A stretch of 64,000 nucleotides of DNA, taken from positions 62,001 to 126,000 of the forward strand of contig NZ_PNYB01000013.1 in the NCBI RefSeq assembly GCF_002879855.1, in the 5' to 3' direction. The DNA is from Trinickia soli (GTDB lineage Bacteria; Pseudomonadota; Gammaproteobacteria; Burkholderiales; Burkholderiaceae). The notes under the pieces were generated by a model. It did not search any database. It was not told the DNA's origin and saw nothing but the letters and a program-made list of their open reading frames with translations. The translations under genes were made by a program, and so were the position numbers. Positions 41,426-49,881 of the stretch are shown here, one piece after another (the stretch's first letter is position 1; every line of letters begins with the position of its first letter).

Positions 41426-42868
41426 ATGATGGAAGAAGCGAAACACTTCATCGGCGGTCGCGCCACGGCCCCCGCGAGCGGCGAGTCGATCGACGTGATC
41501 GATCCGTCCGACGGCGAGGTCTTCGCCCGCATCGCGCGTGGCGATGCCGCCGACGTGGATGCGGCGGTGCGCGCGGCTCGTGCGGCCTACGACGATGCCT
41601 GGGGGCAAACGAGCGCCGCCGAGCGCGGCCGCATTCTGTCGCGGCTTTCGCTGCTGATCGCTGCCTGCGGCGACGAACTCGCGCGCCTCGAAGCGCGCGA
41701 TACGGGCAAGCCGCTGCGCGAAGCGCGCGCCGACGCCGCCGCGCTCGCCCGCTACTTCGAGTTCTATGCGGGCGCGTGCGACAAGCTCCACGGCGAAACG
41801 CTCCCCTATCAGGCGGGCTACACGGTCATGACCGTACGCGAGCCGCATGGCGTGACGGGCCATATCGTGCCGTGGAACTATCCGTTGCAGATCTTCGGGC
41901 GAAGCGTCGGCGCAGCACTGGCCGCCGGAAACGCCTGCGTCGTCAAACCCTCCGAAGACGCGTGTCTTTCGCTGCTGCGCGTGGCGGCGCTCGCAGCCGA
42001 GGCCGGGCTGCCCGACGGCGCATTGAACATCGTGACGGGCTACGGCACGCAGGCCGGCGCGGCGCTCGCACGCCACCCGGGCGTCGATCATATTTCGTTC
42101 ACGGGATCGCCCGGCGTCGGCACGCTCGTCGCGCAGTTGGCCGCCGAGCACCATGCGCCCGTCACGCTGGAACTGGGCGGCAAATCGCCGCAGATCGTCT
42201 TCGCCGATGCCGACCTCGACGCCGCATTGCCCACGCTCCTGGCGGCGATCGTCCAAAACGCCGGGCAAACCTGCTCGGCCGGCAGCCGCGTGCTGATCGA
42301 GCGCGCGATCTACGCCCCCCTCGTCGAGCGTCTCTCGGCCGCGTTCGACGCGCTGCGCGTCGGGCCGAGCGCGCTCGATCCCGACTGCGGCCCGCTCATC
42401 AATGCCCGGCAGCATCGGCGCGTCGCGCAATTTATCGCGGATGCCGAGCGCGACGGCGTGCGGCTCGCGGCCCAAGGCAAAATCGTCGCCGAAGCGCCCC
42501 GCGGCGGCTTCTACCAGGCGCCGACGCTCTTCATCGACGTCGCCCCCCAACACCGCATTGCCCAGGAAGAGATCTTCGGGCCTGTGCTCGCGGCCATGCC
42601 GTTCGACGACGAAGCGCAAGCGTTGGCGCTCGCCAACGGCACGCGCTACGGGCTGGTCGCAGGCGTCTGGACGCGCGACGGCGCGCGCCAGCTGCGGCTC
42701 GCCAGACGGATTCGCGCAGGGCAGGTGTTCGTCAACAACTACGGTGCCGGCGGCGGCGTCGAATTGCCATTCGGCGGCACGGGCCAATCGGGGCACGGGC
42801 GCGAGAAAGGATTCGAAGCGCTTTACGGTTTCACGACGCTCAAGACGATTGCCATTCGGCACGGTTAG
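41426..42868 (+). CDS. NAD(P)-dependent aldehyde dehydrogenase (betaine-aldehyde-dehydrogenase-like)
   Basis: Class I/II ALDH of 480 residues oxidising an aldehyde to the acid. The cofactor loop VPWNYPLQIF, catalytic Glu in TLELGGKSPQ, nucleophile Cys in GQTCSAGSR and the late motif EEIFGPVLAAM are all intact. GAGGAG precedes the start; either of two consecutive ATGs may be used. It is first in a three-gene cassette with an SDR dehydrogenase and an ACS-type transporter, suggesting uptake and stepwise oxidation of a carboxylated or alcohol substrate that cannot be named. Confidence 0.9.
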   Translation: MMEEAKHFIGGRATAPASGESIDVIDPSDGEVFARIARGDAADVDAAVRAARAAYDDAWGQTSAAERGRILSRLSLLIAACGDELARLEARDTGKPLREARADAAALARYFEFYAGACDKLHGETLPYQAGYTVMTVREPHGVTGHIVPWNYPLQIFGRSVGAALAAGNACVVKPSEDACLSLLRVAALAAEAGLPDGALNIVTGYGTQAGAALARHPGVDHISFTGSPGVGTLVAQLAAEHHAPVTLELGGKSPQIVFADADLDAALPTLLAAIVQNAGQTCSAGSRVLIERAIYAPLVERLSAAFDALRVGPSALDPDCGPLINARQHRRVAQFIADAERDGVRLAAQGKIVAEAPRGGFYQAPTLFIDVAPQHRIAQEEIFGPVLAAMPFDDEAQALALANGTRYGLVAGVWTRDGARQLRLARRIRAGQVFVNNYGAGGGVELPFGGTGQSGHGREKGFEALYGFTTLKTIAIRHG

Positions 42869-43008
42869 CGCGTCGGGCGCGGTCGCTGCGGTGGACCGCA
42901 GCGGTCCATTCACGCAGGTGCGACCGGACGCGTACGGTCGGGCTGCAGGCGCTCGCCGGGACGAGATACAACAATGGGCAGGGCCGATCAGGCCAGGAGG
43001 AAGACATC

Positions 43009-43767
43009 ATGCGATTGCAGGGCAAGACGGCCGTCGTCACAGGCGCGGGTTCCGGATTCGGTGAAGGCATCGCGAAGACGTTCGCCCGCGAGGGCGCCAA
43101 CGTCGTCGTCAACGACTTGAACGGCTCGGCTGCGCAGCGCGTCGCAAGCGAGATCGCACTCGCAGGCGGGCGCGCGATTTTCGCCGAAGGCGACGTCACC
43201 CGGATCGACGACTGGCATGCGCTGCGCACCGCGGCGATCGACGATTTCGGCAGCGTGCAGATCGTCGTCAACAACGCCGGCACAACGCACCGAAACAAGC
43301 CTGTCATGGAAGTGACCGAAGCGGAATTCGATCGCGTCTATGCCGTCAACGTCAAAAGCATCTACTGGAGCGTGCAGGCCTTCGTGCCGTATTTCCGCGA
43401 GCAAGGCGCCGGCGTGTTCGTCAACATCGCGTCGACGGCCGCCGTGCGTCCGCGTCCGGGGCTCGTCTGGTACAACGGCAGCAAGGGCGCCGTGATCGTC
43501 GCCAGCAAGGCGCTCGCCGCCGAACTCGGCCCCGACCGCATTCGCGTGAATTGCGTGAACCCCGTCATCGGCGAAACGGGCCTGCTGGCGCAGTTCATGG
43601 GCTGCGAGGACACGCCCGAGAACCGTCAGCGCTTTCTGGCCGGCATCCCGCTCGGCCGATTTTCAACGCCGCAGGATGTGGCCAACGCCGCGCTCTATCT
43701 GGCGTCCGACGAGGCGGCGTTCATTACGGGCGTCAGCCTCGAAGTCGACGGCGGGCGCTGCGTGTAG
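43009..43767 (+). CDS. Short-chain dehydrogenase/reductase (FabG-like, catabolic cassette)
   Basis: Classical SDR of 252 residues. Cofactor motif TGAGSGFGEG (11-20), NNAG (about 87-90), and the catalytic Ser-Tyr-Lys set with YNGSKG (Tyr and Lys) preceded by NIASTAA. The usual fourth-element Asn is in AVNVKSIYWS. A GGAGG ribosome site precedes the ATG. The frame stays open far upstream across the aldehyde dehydrogenase gene, but that extension is an overlap artefact. Likely oxidises the alcohol or hydroxy-acid form of the substrate imported by the next gene. Confidence 0.9.
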   Translation: MRLQGKTAVVTGAGSGFGEGIAKTFAREGANVVVNDLNGSAAQRVASEIALAGGRAIFAEGDVTRIDDWHALRTAAIDDFGSVQIVVNNAGTTHRNKPVMEVTEAEFDRVYAVNVKSIYWSVQAFVPYFREQGAGVFVNIASTAAVRPRPGLVWYNGSKGAVIVASKALAAELGPDRIRVNCVNPVIGETGLLAQFMGCEDTPENRQRFLAGIPLGRFSTPQDVANAALYLASDEAAFITGVSLEVDGGRCV

Positions 43768-43849
43768 CCGCTTTACCTGAGTTGCCGGATTTCACCGATG
43801 TACCGTTTCACCTCACGACCGATCACATAACGAAGAGGAGACAGTCCGT

Positions 43850-45175
43850 ATGGCCAGCCCCAACCCCGTCGACCCGCTCGCGATGCCCGGTGCCGGCGCA
43901 CCGTCGTCGAGCTTCGAAGAAGCCACCTACCGCAAGGTCTCGTGGCGGCTTTTGCCGTTGCTGCTCGTCTGCTATCTCGTCGCCTATCTCGACCGTGTCA
44001 ATGTCGGTTTCGCCAAGTTGCAGATGGCGTCCGCCCTGCACCTGAGCGACGCCGTCTACGGCCTCGGCGCCGGCATCTTCTTCCTCGGCTACTTTCTCTT
44101 CGAGATTCCGAGCAACCTGATCCTGCATCGCGTCGGCGCGCGGCTCTGGATCGCCCGCATCATGGTTTCGTGGGGCATCATTTCAGCGCTTACGATGTTC
44201 GTCACGACGCCCGCGATGTTCTACGCGATGCGCTTTCTGCTCGGGCTCGCCGAAGCCGGTTTCTTCCCCGGCATCATTCTTTATCTGACCTACTGGTATC
44301 CCGCTCATCGGCGCGGGCGCATGACGACATGGTTCATGACGGCCGTCGCGCTCTCGGGCGTCATCGGCGGCCCCGTCTCCGGCTACATCCTCAAGACGTT
44401 CGACGGCGCGCACGGGTGGCAGGGCTGGCAGTGGCTGTTCCTGCTCGAAGGGCTGCCGTCGGTGATCGCCGGCGTGTTCGTCTTCTTCCTGCTCGACGAC
44501 CGCATCGCCGATGCAGGCTGGCTTGACCCGCAAGAGAAGCAACTGCTCGAACGCAACATCGGCGCCGAAGATGCGGGCAAGGAGGAGATGCCGCTCATGG
44601 CCGTGCTGGCAAGCGGCCGCGTCTGGCTCATGAGCCTCATCTACCTGTCGTTCGTGATGGGCCTTTACGGCGTCAGCTTCTGGCTGCCGACGATCATCAA
44701 GGCGACGGGCGTAACCGACGCATTCATGATCGGCTCGCTCTCTGCGATTCCGTTCGCCGTGGCCGTCGTTGCCATGATTTTCGTCGCGCGCAGCGCCGAC
44801 AAGCGTCGCGAGCGCCGCTGGCACGTCGCGTTGCCGGGCATCGCGGGCGCGCTCGGGCTCGTGCTATCGGTGGTATGGGCGCATGACACGACGCTGGCGA
44901 TGGCCGCGCTCACGCTCGCCACCGCCGGCATCATCACGTCGCTGCCGCTGTTCTGGAGCCTGCCAACGGCGTTTCTGGCCGGCACGGGCGCCGCAGCCGG
45001 CATCGCCATGGTCAACTCGATCGGCAATCTCGCCGGCTTTTTGAGTCCTTATGCCGTGGGCTGGCTCAAGCAGGCCACCGGAGCGAACGACTCAGGGATG
45101 TACATGCTGGCCGCGTTCATGGTGCTTGGCGCGCTGCTCGCACTCAGCGTGCCGGCGCGGCTCGTCAACAAGTAA
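43850..45175 (+). CDS. MFS transporter, anion:cation symporter (ACS) family
   Basis: Inner-membrane importer of 441 residues with 12 helices. YLDRVNVGFAKLQM in helix 1, GYFLFEIPSNLILHRVGARL (motif A region) and RFLLGLAEAGFFPGIILYLT (helix 4) are the ACS pattern of tartrate, phthalate and galactonate transporters. AGAGGAG lies 10 bases before the ATG. It is 82 bp after the SDR gene and probably supplies the substrate of the two dehydrogenases; exact substrate unknown. No regulator gene is adjacent. Confidence 0.9.
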   Translation: MASPNPVDPLAMPGAGAPSSSFEEATYRKVSWRLLPLLLVCYLVAYLDRVNVGFAKLQMASALHLSDAVYGLGAGIFFLGYFLFEIPSNLILHRVGARLWIARIMVSWGIISALTMFVTTPAMFYAMRFLLGLAEAGFFPGIILYLTYWYPAHRRGRMTTWFMTAVALSGVIGGPVSGYILKTFDGAHGWQGWQWLFLLEGLPSVIAGVFVFFLLDDRIADAGWLDPQEKQLLERNIGAEDAGKEEMPLMAVLASGRVWLMSLIYLSFVMGLYGVSFWLPTIIKATGVTDAFMIGSLSAIPFAVAVVAMIFVARSADKRRERRWHVALPGIAGALGLVLSVVWAHDTTLAMAALTLATAGIITSLPLFWSLPTAFLAGTGAAAGIAMVNSIGNLAGFLSPYAVGWLKQATGANDSGMYMLAAFMVLGALLALSVPARLVNK

Positions 45176-45263
45176 GGGAACCACCCGCCGGACGTCGAAT
45201 CGGCCGAACCGGCCGCTTCGATCGATGGGGCGCCGATGTTGTCGCGATCGTTGCCGGCTTCGC

Positions 45264-46460
45264 TTAGACGATCTTCATCGCCAACGAACTGGCGCGGTAG
45301 TGTTCGCTCGCACGCGCGGTATCGCCAAGCTGCTCGAACAGTCGCGCAAGCGAGCGATGCGTGCGGATCACGAGCGCGTCGTTGTCGTCGGCGAGCCTGA
45401 GCGCCGATTCGAGGAACGACTGCGCCTTGCCCCACAGCTGCTGGTGCAGGCACAACCGACCCAGCGCGAACAGCAGATCGGGATCCTCGGGACGCTCCTT
45501 GCGCCACGCTTCCGCCTTTTGAATCAGCGGCAGCGCGTCGTCGGGTTGCGCTGTTTCGGGGTAGCGACGCAACAGGCGCGCATCCCAGTTGTGCGCGAGC
45601 GCCTCTTCGACGATCTTGCGCGCCTCCGGGTGCCGGTTCAGGGCGATCAGCAGCTCGGCGGCCAGATCGGCAAGCCGCGGCGATTGCCGCTCGACCGGCG
45701 CAAGCGAATGCCAGAGCGCGAGCAGTGCCTCGGGGTCATGGCGTCGATCGCGCAGCAGATTCTCGGCCGCCTGCTGACGCAACCGCACGGCAACGGCCGG
45801 ATGCAGCGCCTCGCGCTTTTCGAGCGTCTTGACGAGCTTGAGCACTTCGGCCCAATTCTTCAATTGCTGCTGCGCGCGCAGCGCGATTTGCTGCGCATGG
45901 ATGCGGCGCGTGCCTTGCGCCTGCATTTCCGTCAGCGCCGCAAGCGCGCCGTCGGGGTCGCGGCCGTCGGCGCGCATATCGGCGCTGGCCATCAGACGGG
46001 CATCCTGCCAATCGGGGGCATCGATCGCCGCAAGCCATTCGTCGCGGCGCACGTACTCGCGCATGCGATGCGCAGCCACGGCGGCGATCAGCCCGGCCGC
46101 GCCTTTATTCGCCGGCGACGAAAGCGCTTCGCGAGCCGCCTTTTCCGCGCGTGAAAAACGCCCGGCGTAGAGGTTGCCGATCGCCTCGCGCAACGCCGCA
46201 TGGGCCTTCGCTTCCTTGGCGCGCACGCGGTAGGCGGCCACGCGCTGCGGCATCGTCCAGACGTTACGGCCGATGCGGATCAGCGCATAGAGCACGATGA
46301 ACAGCGCGATCACGCCGACGACGACGAGATTGAGCGACACGTCGATGCGATACGGCGGATAGACGAGCAGCACCTGCCCGGCGTCGAAATGGCCGACCGT
46401 GGCCAGCACGACGGCGAGCACGAACAACAAGGCGAGCCACACGAGTCCTCTGAGCGCCAT
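45264..46460 (-). CDS. hemY: HemY protein (TPR, haem biosynthesis-associated)
   Basis: Inner-membrane protein of 398 residues: TM1 about 3-25 (LVWLALLFVLAVVLATVGHF), TM2 about 42-62, then a large alpha-helical TPR-like periplasmic or cytoplasmic domain. Proteobacterial HemY (unlike the Gram-positive oxidase of the same name) has been linked to the haem pathway, exact role unclear. It starts 2 bp after the hemDX stop, so it is translationally coupled to the hemC-hemDX operon. Confidence 0.9.
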   Translation of the reverse strand: MALRGLVWLALLFVLAVVLATVGHFDAGQVLLVYPPYRIDVSLNLVVVGVIALFIVLYALIRIGRNVWTMPQRVAAYRVRAKEAKAHAALREAIGNLYAGRFSRAEKAAREALSSPANKGAAGLIAAVAAHRMREYVRRDEWLAAIDAPDWQDARLMASADMRADGRDPDGALAALTEMQAQGTRRIHAQQIALRAQQQLKNWAEVLKLVKTLEKREALHPAVAVRLRQQAAENLLRDRRHDPEALLALWHSLAPVERQSPRLADLAAELLIALNRHPEARKIVEEALAHNWDARLLRRYPETAQPDDALPLIQKAEAWRKERPEDPDLLFALGRLCLHQQLWGKAQSFLESALRLADDNDALVIRTHRSLARLFEQLGDTARASEHYRASSLAMKIV

Positions 46461-46462
46461 CG

Positions 46463-48625
46463 TCAGCCTCGGCTCTTATAGTTGTGAACCGCCTGCAGGC
46501 TCGAGTTCAGGTTCGGCACTTCAACCGTCGCCGCGCCCTGGGCGACGTCCTGGACCAGCGCGCGGACCGTTTGCGTGCGTTTCGAGGCACCGTCGAAGTA
46601 GCGTGCGAGCGCGGCATCGGCGGCTTGCAGATCGGACTTCAGCGTCGCCTCGTTGCGGGAAAGCAGCCCGAGGCGCGCCGAGAGCAAACGCAGCTTCACG
46701 TTCTCGCGGATGAATTCGCCCTGCTCCGGCGTGTTGAGCATCGCATCGGCGTTATCGAGCCGGCGCACTTGGACAAGGTTTTTGAGTTCGTCGCCGGCCG
46801 CTTGCGAGAACACGCGCCACCAATGGGCCACGCGCGACTCGCCGGGGGCGGCGCCGCTCGCCGCAACCGGAGCCGACGCAGCCGATGCCGATGCGGTGTG
46901 CGGGGCCGGTGCTTCGCCCAGCAACGGCAGCGCGTCGATCTGCCCGATCGCATCGTCGAGCTTGATCGCGAGCCCTGTCAGATCGGTAGACGGCGCGGCC
47001 TTCAACTTGTCGATGTCTGCGGCGATCGCGCGACGCACGACGAGGGCCTGCGGGCTCGCCGAGGCAGCGAGCCGCGTATCGGCGCTTTGCAGCGCGAACA
47101 ACGCGAGCTGCGTATTGCCCGTGAGTTGCAACTGCTCGCTGGCGCTGGACAGCATCTGCTCGACTTCGGCGAGCGTCCAATCGTCACGGTTCCGCGCGAG
47201 GTCCTGGTACTGCTGCTGCAGCGCCTGCTGGGCCGTCTGCGCGTCGGAGAGCTTGCCTTGCAACTGCGAAAGCGCGGCGTCGGCCTGATGCGCCGTCGCC
47301 ACGGCTTGATCGGTTTTGGCGCGCAGCTCCGCGGTTTGAGCGTCGAGCGCCTGCTGGCGCGCGGCGAGCCGCGCATCGAGCCGGTCGAGCTTACGGTTGA
47401 AGGCGAACGCGGCGACGCCCGTCGCGATCGCGAGCAGGAGCACGACGAGCCAGACGAGGCCGTTGCGGCGCCGGGGCGGCGCCTCGTAGACAGGCGGCGT
47501 CAAAGGCGGAAAAGGCGGCGGCGCAGCCGGCGGAAACGACGCGGGAGACGGTTCTTGGTTCGTATCAGTCATGCGCGAATGGGTCGAGGAGAAGGCCTGA
47601 GCCGGTTGTTCGAGGAAGGCGCGAGACGATGCGGATAAGGCGCGCAACGCCCCGAGGATGCGAGCATCGCCGGGGCCGGATGCCGTAATCGTATCAAAAC
47701 CCAACGCCCTCGCCGTTTCGGCGATGCGCGGGTGCGGCGCGACGAGCGGAGCATGCAGCAGCGCCTCGTGTTCGGCATCGGTGAGCGCCGTGCGCGCCAT
47801 CGCGTCGAGATTGCGCACTGCCTCCGAACTCGTGAGCAGCCAGGCATGCGGCGCGCCACCCAAAAGGGCGCGCACGCGCGTCCAGGTCGCGTCGGAGACA
47901 GCGGGGACGACACGCCGGTAGGCGCACACGGCTTGCACATGCGCGCCCGCCTCGCGCAGTCGCTCGGCCAGCCACTCGCGGCCGCCGTCGCCGCGCACGA
48001 TCAGCACGGAATGGGCGTCGAGAGAGGACAGCCCCAAGCGCTGCGACAGCGCGGCCAGCAGCGCCTCGGAATCGAAACGGGCGCCGGAGTCGGCGTCGCC
48101 GTTGCTTTCGTCATTCGCGCAAGCCACGGCGGACGGGGCTTGCGCCTGGCCCGGTGCACCCGGTGCATCAGCATAGCCGTGCGTGGCGCCCGCACGAAAT
48201 GTGACGCCCTCATCGGGCGCCTGCGCCCCCGCCGGTGCGATGACTTCGTAGGCCGGCGCGACGATGCCGTGCCGGGCCAACGCGGCGACGCTGCCGGGCC
48301 CGACGACGCCGATGGGGACGGAGCGCGGCCAAACAAAGCCGGGCGTGAGCCGGGTCGCAAGCTCCAACGCACGCTCGATCGCGTTCGGCGAGACGAAGAC
48401 CACGAGCGCGAACCGTTCCAGCGAAGCCAATCGTTCGCGCAACGGCGCCAGGTCTTCGGCAGGCGCGATCTCGATCAATGGGAAATCGAAGGCGGCGATG
48501 CCCTCGCGTTCGAGCGCGGCGGCAAGCGCGGCCGATTGCCCGGCTGGGCGCGTCAGCACAACGGTGAAGCGCGCAGCGCCAGCGTTCACGCTGGACTCGC
48601 CGCGGCCGGGCTCGACGCTCGTCAC
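46463..48625 (-). CDS. Fused uroporphyrinogen-III synthase and HemX protein
   Basis: One chain of 720 residues. Residues about 18-345 are HemD, which closes hydroxymethylbilane to uroporphyrinogen III (FTVVLTRPAGQSAALAAALE, VFVSPNAIERAL, WLLTSSEAVRNL). They contain an Ala/Gly-rich insert at about 145-185 that breaks the second half. After a Pro-rich linker (PPAAPPPFPPLTPP) a single TM helix (about 394-412) and a HemX-type coiled coil follow. HemD-HemX fusion is a recurring form in Burkholderia. It is 15 bp after hemC and 2 bp before hemY. Confidence 0.9.
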   Translation of the reverse strand: MTSVEPGRGESSVNAGAARFTVVLTRPAGQSAALAAALEREGIAAFDFPLIEIAPAEDLAPLRERLASLERFALVVFVSPNAIERALELATRLTPGFVWPRSVPIGVVGPGSVAALARHGIVAPAYEVIAPAGAQAPDEGVTFRAGATHGYADAPGAPGQAQAPSAVACANDESNGDADSGARFDSEALLAALSQRLGLSSLDAHSVLIVRGDGGREWLAERLREAGAHVQAVCAYRRVVPAVSDATWTRVRALLGGAPHAWLLTSSEAVRNLDAMARTALTDAEHEALLHAPLVAPHPRIAETARALGFDTITASGPGDARILGALRALSASSRAFLEQPAQAFSSTHSRMTDTNQEPSPASFPPAAPPPFPPLTPPVYEAPPRRRNGLVWLVVLLLAIATGVAAFAFNRKLDRLDARLAARQQALDAQTAELRAKTDQAVATAHQADAALSQLQGKLSDAQTAQQALQQQYQDLARNRDDWTLAEVEQMLSSASEQLQLTGNTQLALFALQSADTRLAASASPQALVVRRAIAADIDKLKAAPSTDLTGLAIKLDDAIGQIDALPLLGEAPAPHTASASAASAPVAASGAAPGESRVAHWWRVFSQAAGDELKNLVQVRRLDNADAMLNTPEQGEFIRENVKLRLLSARLGLLSRNEATLKSDLQAADAALARYFDGASKRTQTVRALVQDVAQGAATVEVPNLNSSLQAVHNYKSRG

Positions 48626-48640
48626 GATCGGTGCAGCGCC

Positions 48641-49624
48641 CTAGGCGGCCGGCTCGGCGCCGCGCGCGGCCGCGAGCTCGTCGACGACGGCGCGCGCCCC
48701 TTGCGCCACGAGCGAACGCGCAACGGCGTCGCCCAGCGCAAGCGCATCGACGTCGCTGGCCACCGGCGCCGACGCTTGCGCGAACGCCGCGCGACTGCCG
48801 TCAGGCATCGAGACGCTACTTGCCAGATGCATGCGCTCGCCCTGCCAGCTTGCATGGGCGGCCAACGGCACATCGCAACTGCCGCCGAGCGCGCGTGAGA
48901 CGGCCCGCTCCGCTTCGACGGCCAACCGCGTCGGCTCGTGCTTCAGCGGGGCAAGCCAAGCCTGCAGATCGGGGCGCCCGGCGAGGATTTCGATGCCGAG
49001 CGCACCTTGTCCGGCAGCCGGCAGGCTGTCTTCGACATCGAGCGAGGCACGAATTCGCGCCGCCAGCCCGAGCCGTATCAGCCCGGCGCTCGCCAGAATG
49101 ATGGCCGCGAAATCGCCGCGATCGAGCTTGGACAGACGCGTATCGAGATTGCCGCGCAGCGGCGCGACGACGAGGTCGGGGTAGCGCGCGCGCAACATCG
49201 CCTCGCGGCGCAAACTGGCCGTGCCGACGACGCTGCCGGCCGGCAAGGCGTCGAGCGAGTCGAAATCGTTCGAGACGAACGCGTCGCGCGGATCTTCGCG
49301 CTCCATCACGGCCGCCAGCAGGAAGCCTTCGGGCAGCGCCATCGGCACATCCTTGAGCGAATGCACGGCCAGATCGGCCCTGCCGTCGGCCAACGCGTTT
49401 TCCAACTCTTTGACGAACAGGCCCTTACCACCGACCTTCGACAGGGTGCGATCGAGAATCTGATCGCCGCGTGTCGTCATTCCCAGAATTTGCACGTCGC
49501 AAGATGGATATAATTTCCGCAGCGCATCGCGGACGAACTCGGCCTGCCACATCGCGAGACGACTCTCTCGCGAAGCAATCACGAGTTTGGCAGGCGGTGC
49601 GGCTGAAAGCGTCTCGGAATTCAT
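48641..49624 (-). CDS. hemC: Hydroxymethylbilane synthase (porphobilinogen deaminase)
   Basis: Condenses four porphobilinogens; 327 residues. Start ...[19 protein letters not shown], catalytic-region [32 protein letters not shown] (active-site Asp), [13 protein letters not shown] and the dipyrromethane-cofactor Cys in [13 protein letters not shown]. First gene of the haem operon, divergent from ppc. The two start 257 bp apart. Confidence 0.95.
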   Translation of the reverse strand: MNSETLSAAPPAKLVIASRESRLAMWQAEFVRDALRKLYPSCDVQILGMTTRGDQILDRTLSKVGGKGLFVKELENALADGRADLAVHSLKDVPMALPEGFLLAAVMEREDPRDAFVSNDFDSLDALPAGSVVGTASLRREAMLRARYPDLVVAPLRGNLDTRLSKLDRGDFAAIILASAGLIRLGLAARIRASLDVEDSLPAAGQGALGIEILAGRPDLQAWLAPLKHEPTRLAVEAERAVSRALGGSCDVPLAAHASWQGERMHLASSVSMPDGSRAAFAQASAPVASDVDALALGDAVARSLVAQGARAVVDELAAARGAEPAA

Positions 49625-49881
49625 GAGTCAACACTTCGAATGACGGGATCGAACATCGGGAAATGGTAGCACGCACGCCCTGCCCCATTTTTCGCGCTTG
49701 CCGGTGAACAGGCGCGCTCTATCAGCGCGCCGCCGGCGTCCGGGTGCGTCGCCACGAACGCCGCGCCGTGAGGAACGGAAACAGGACCTGAGCGCCCATC
49801 CGCAGTTTGCAGTCGTTTCGTCAGTTTTGCGTATCTGCCTGTTGTAGCCCCTTTCACCCTGGCTTCACTGAGGAATTCACC

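Noticed and set aside
41371-43008. Upstream extension of the SDR frame that would give a 798-residue protein
   Set aside because: It overlaps the intact aldehyde dehydrogenase in another frame; the SDR begins at its own ATG with a GGAGG site.
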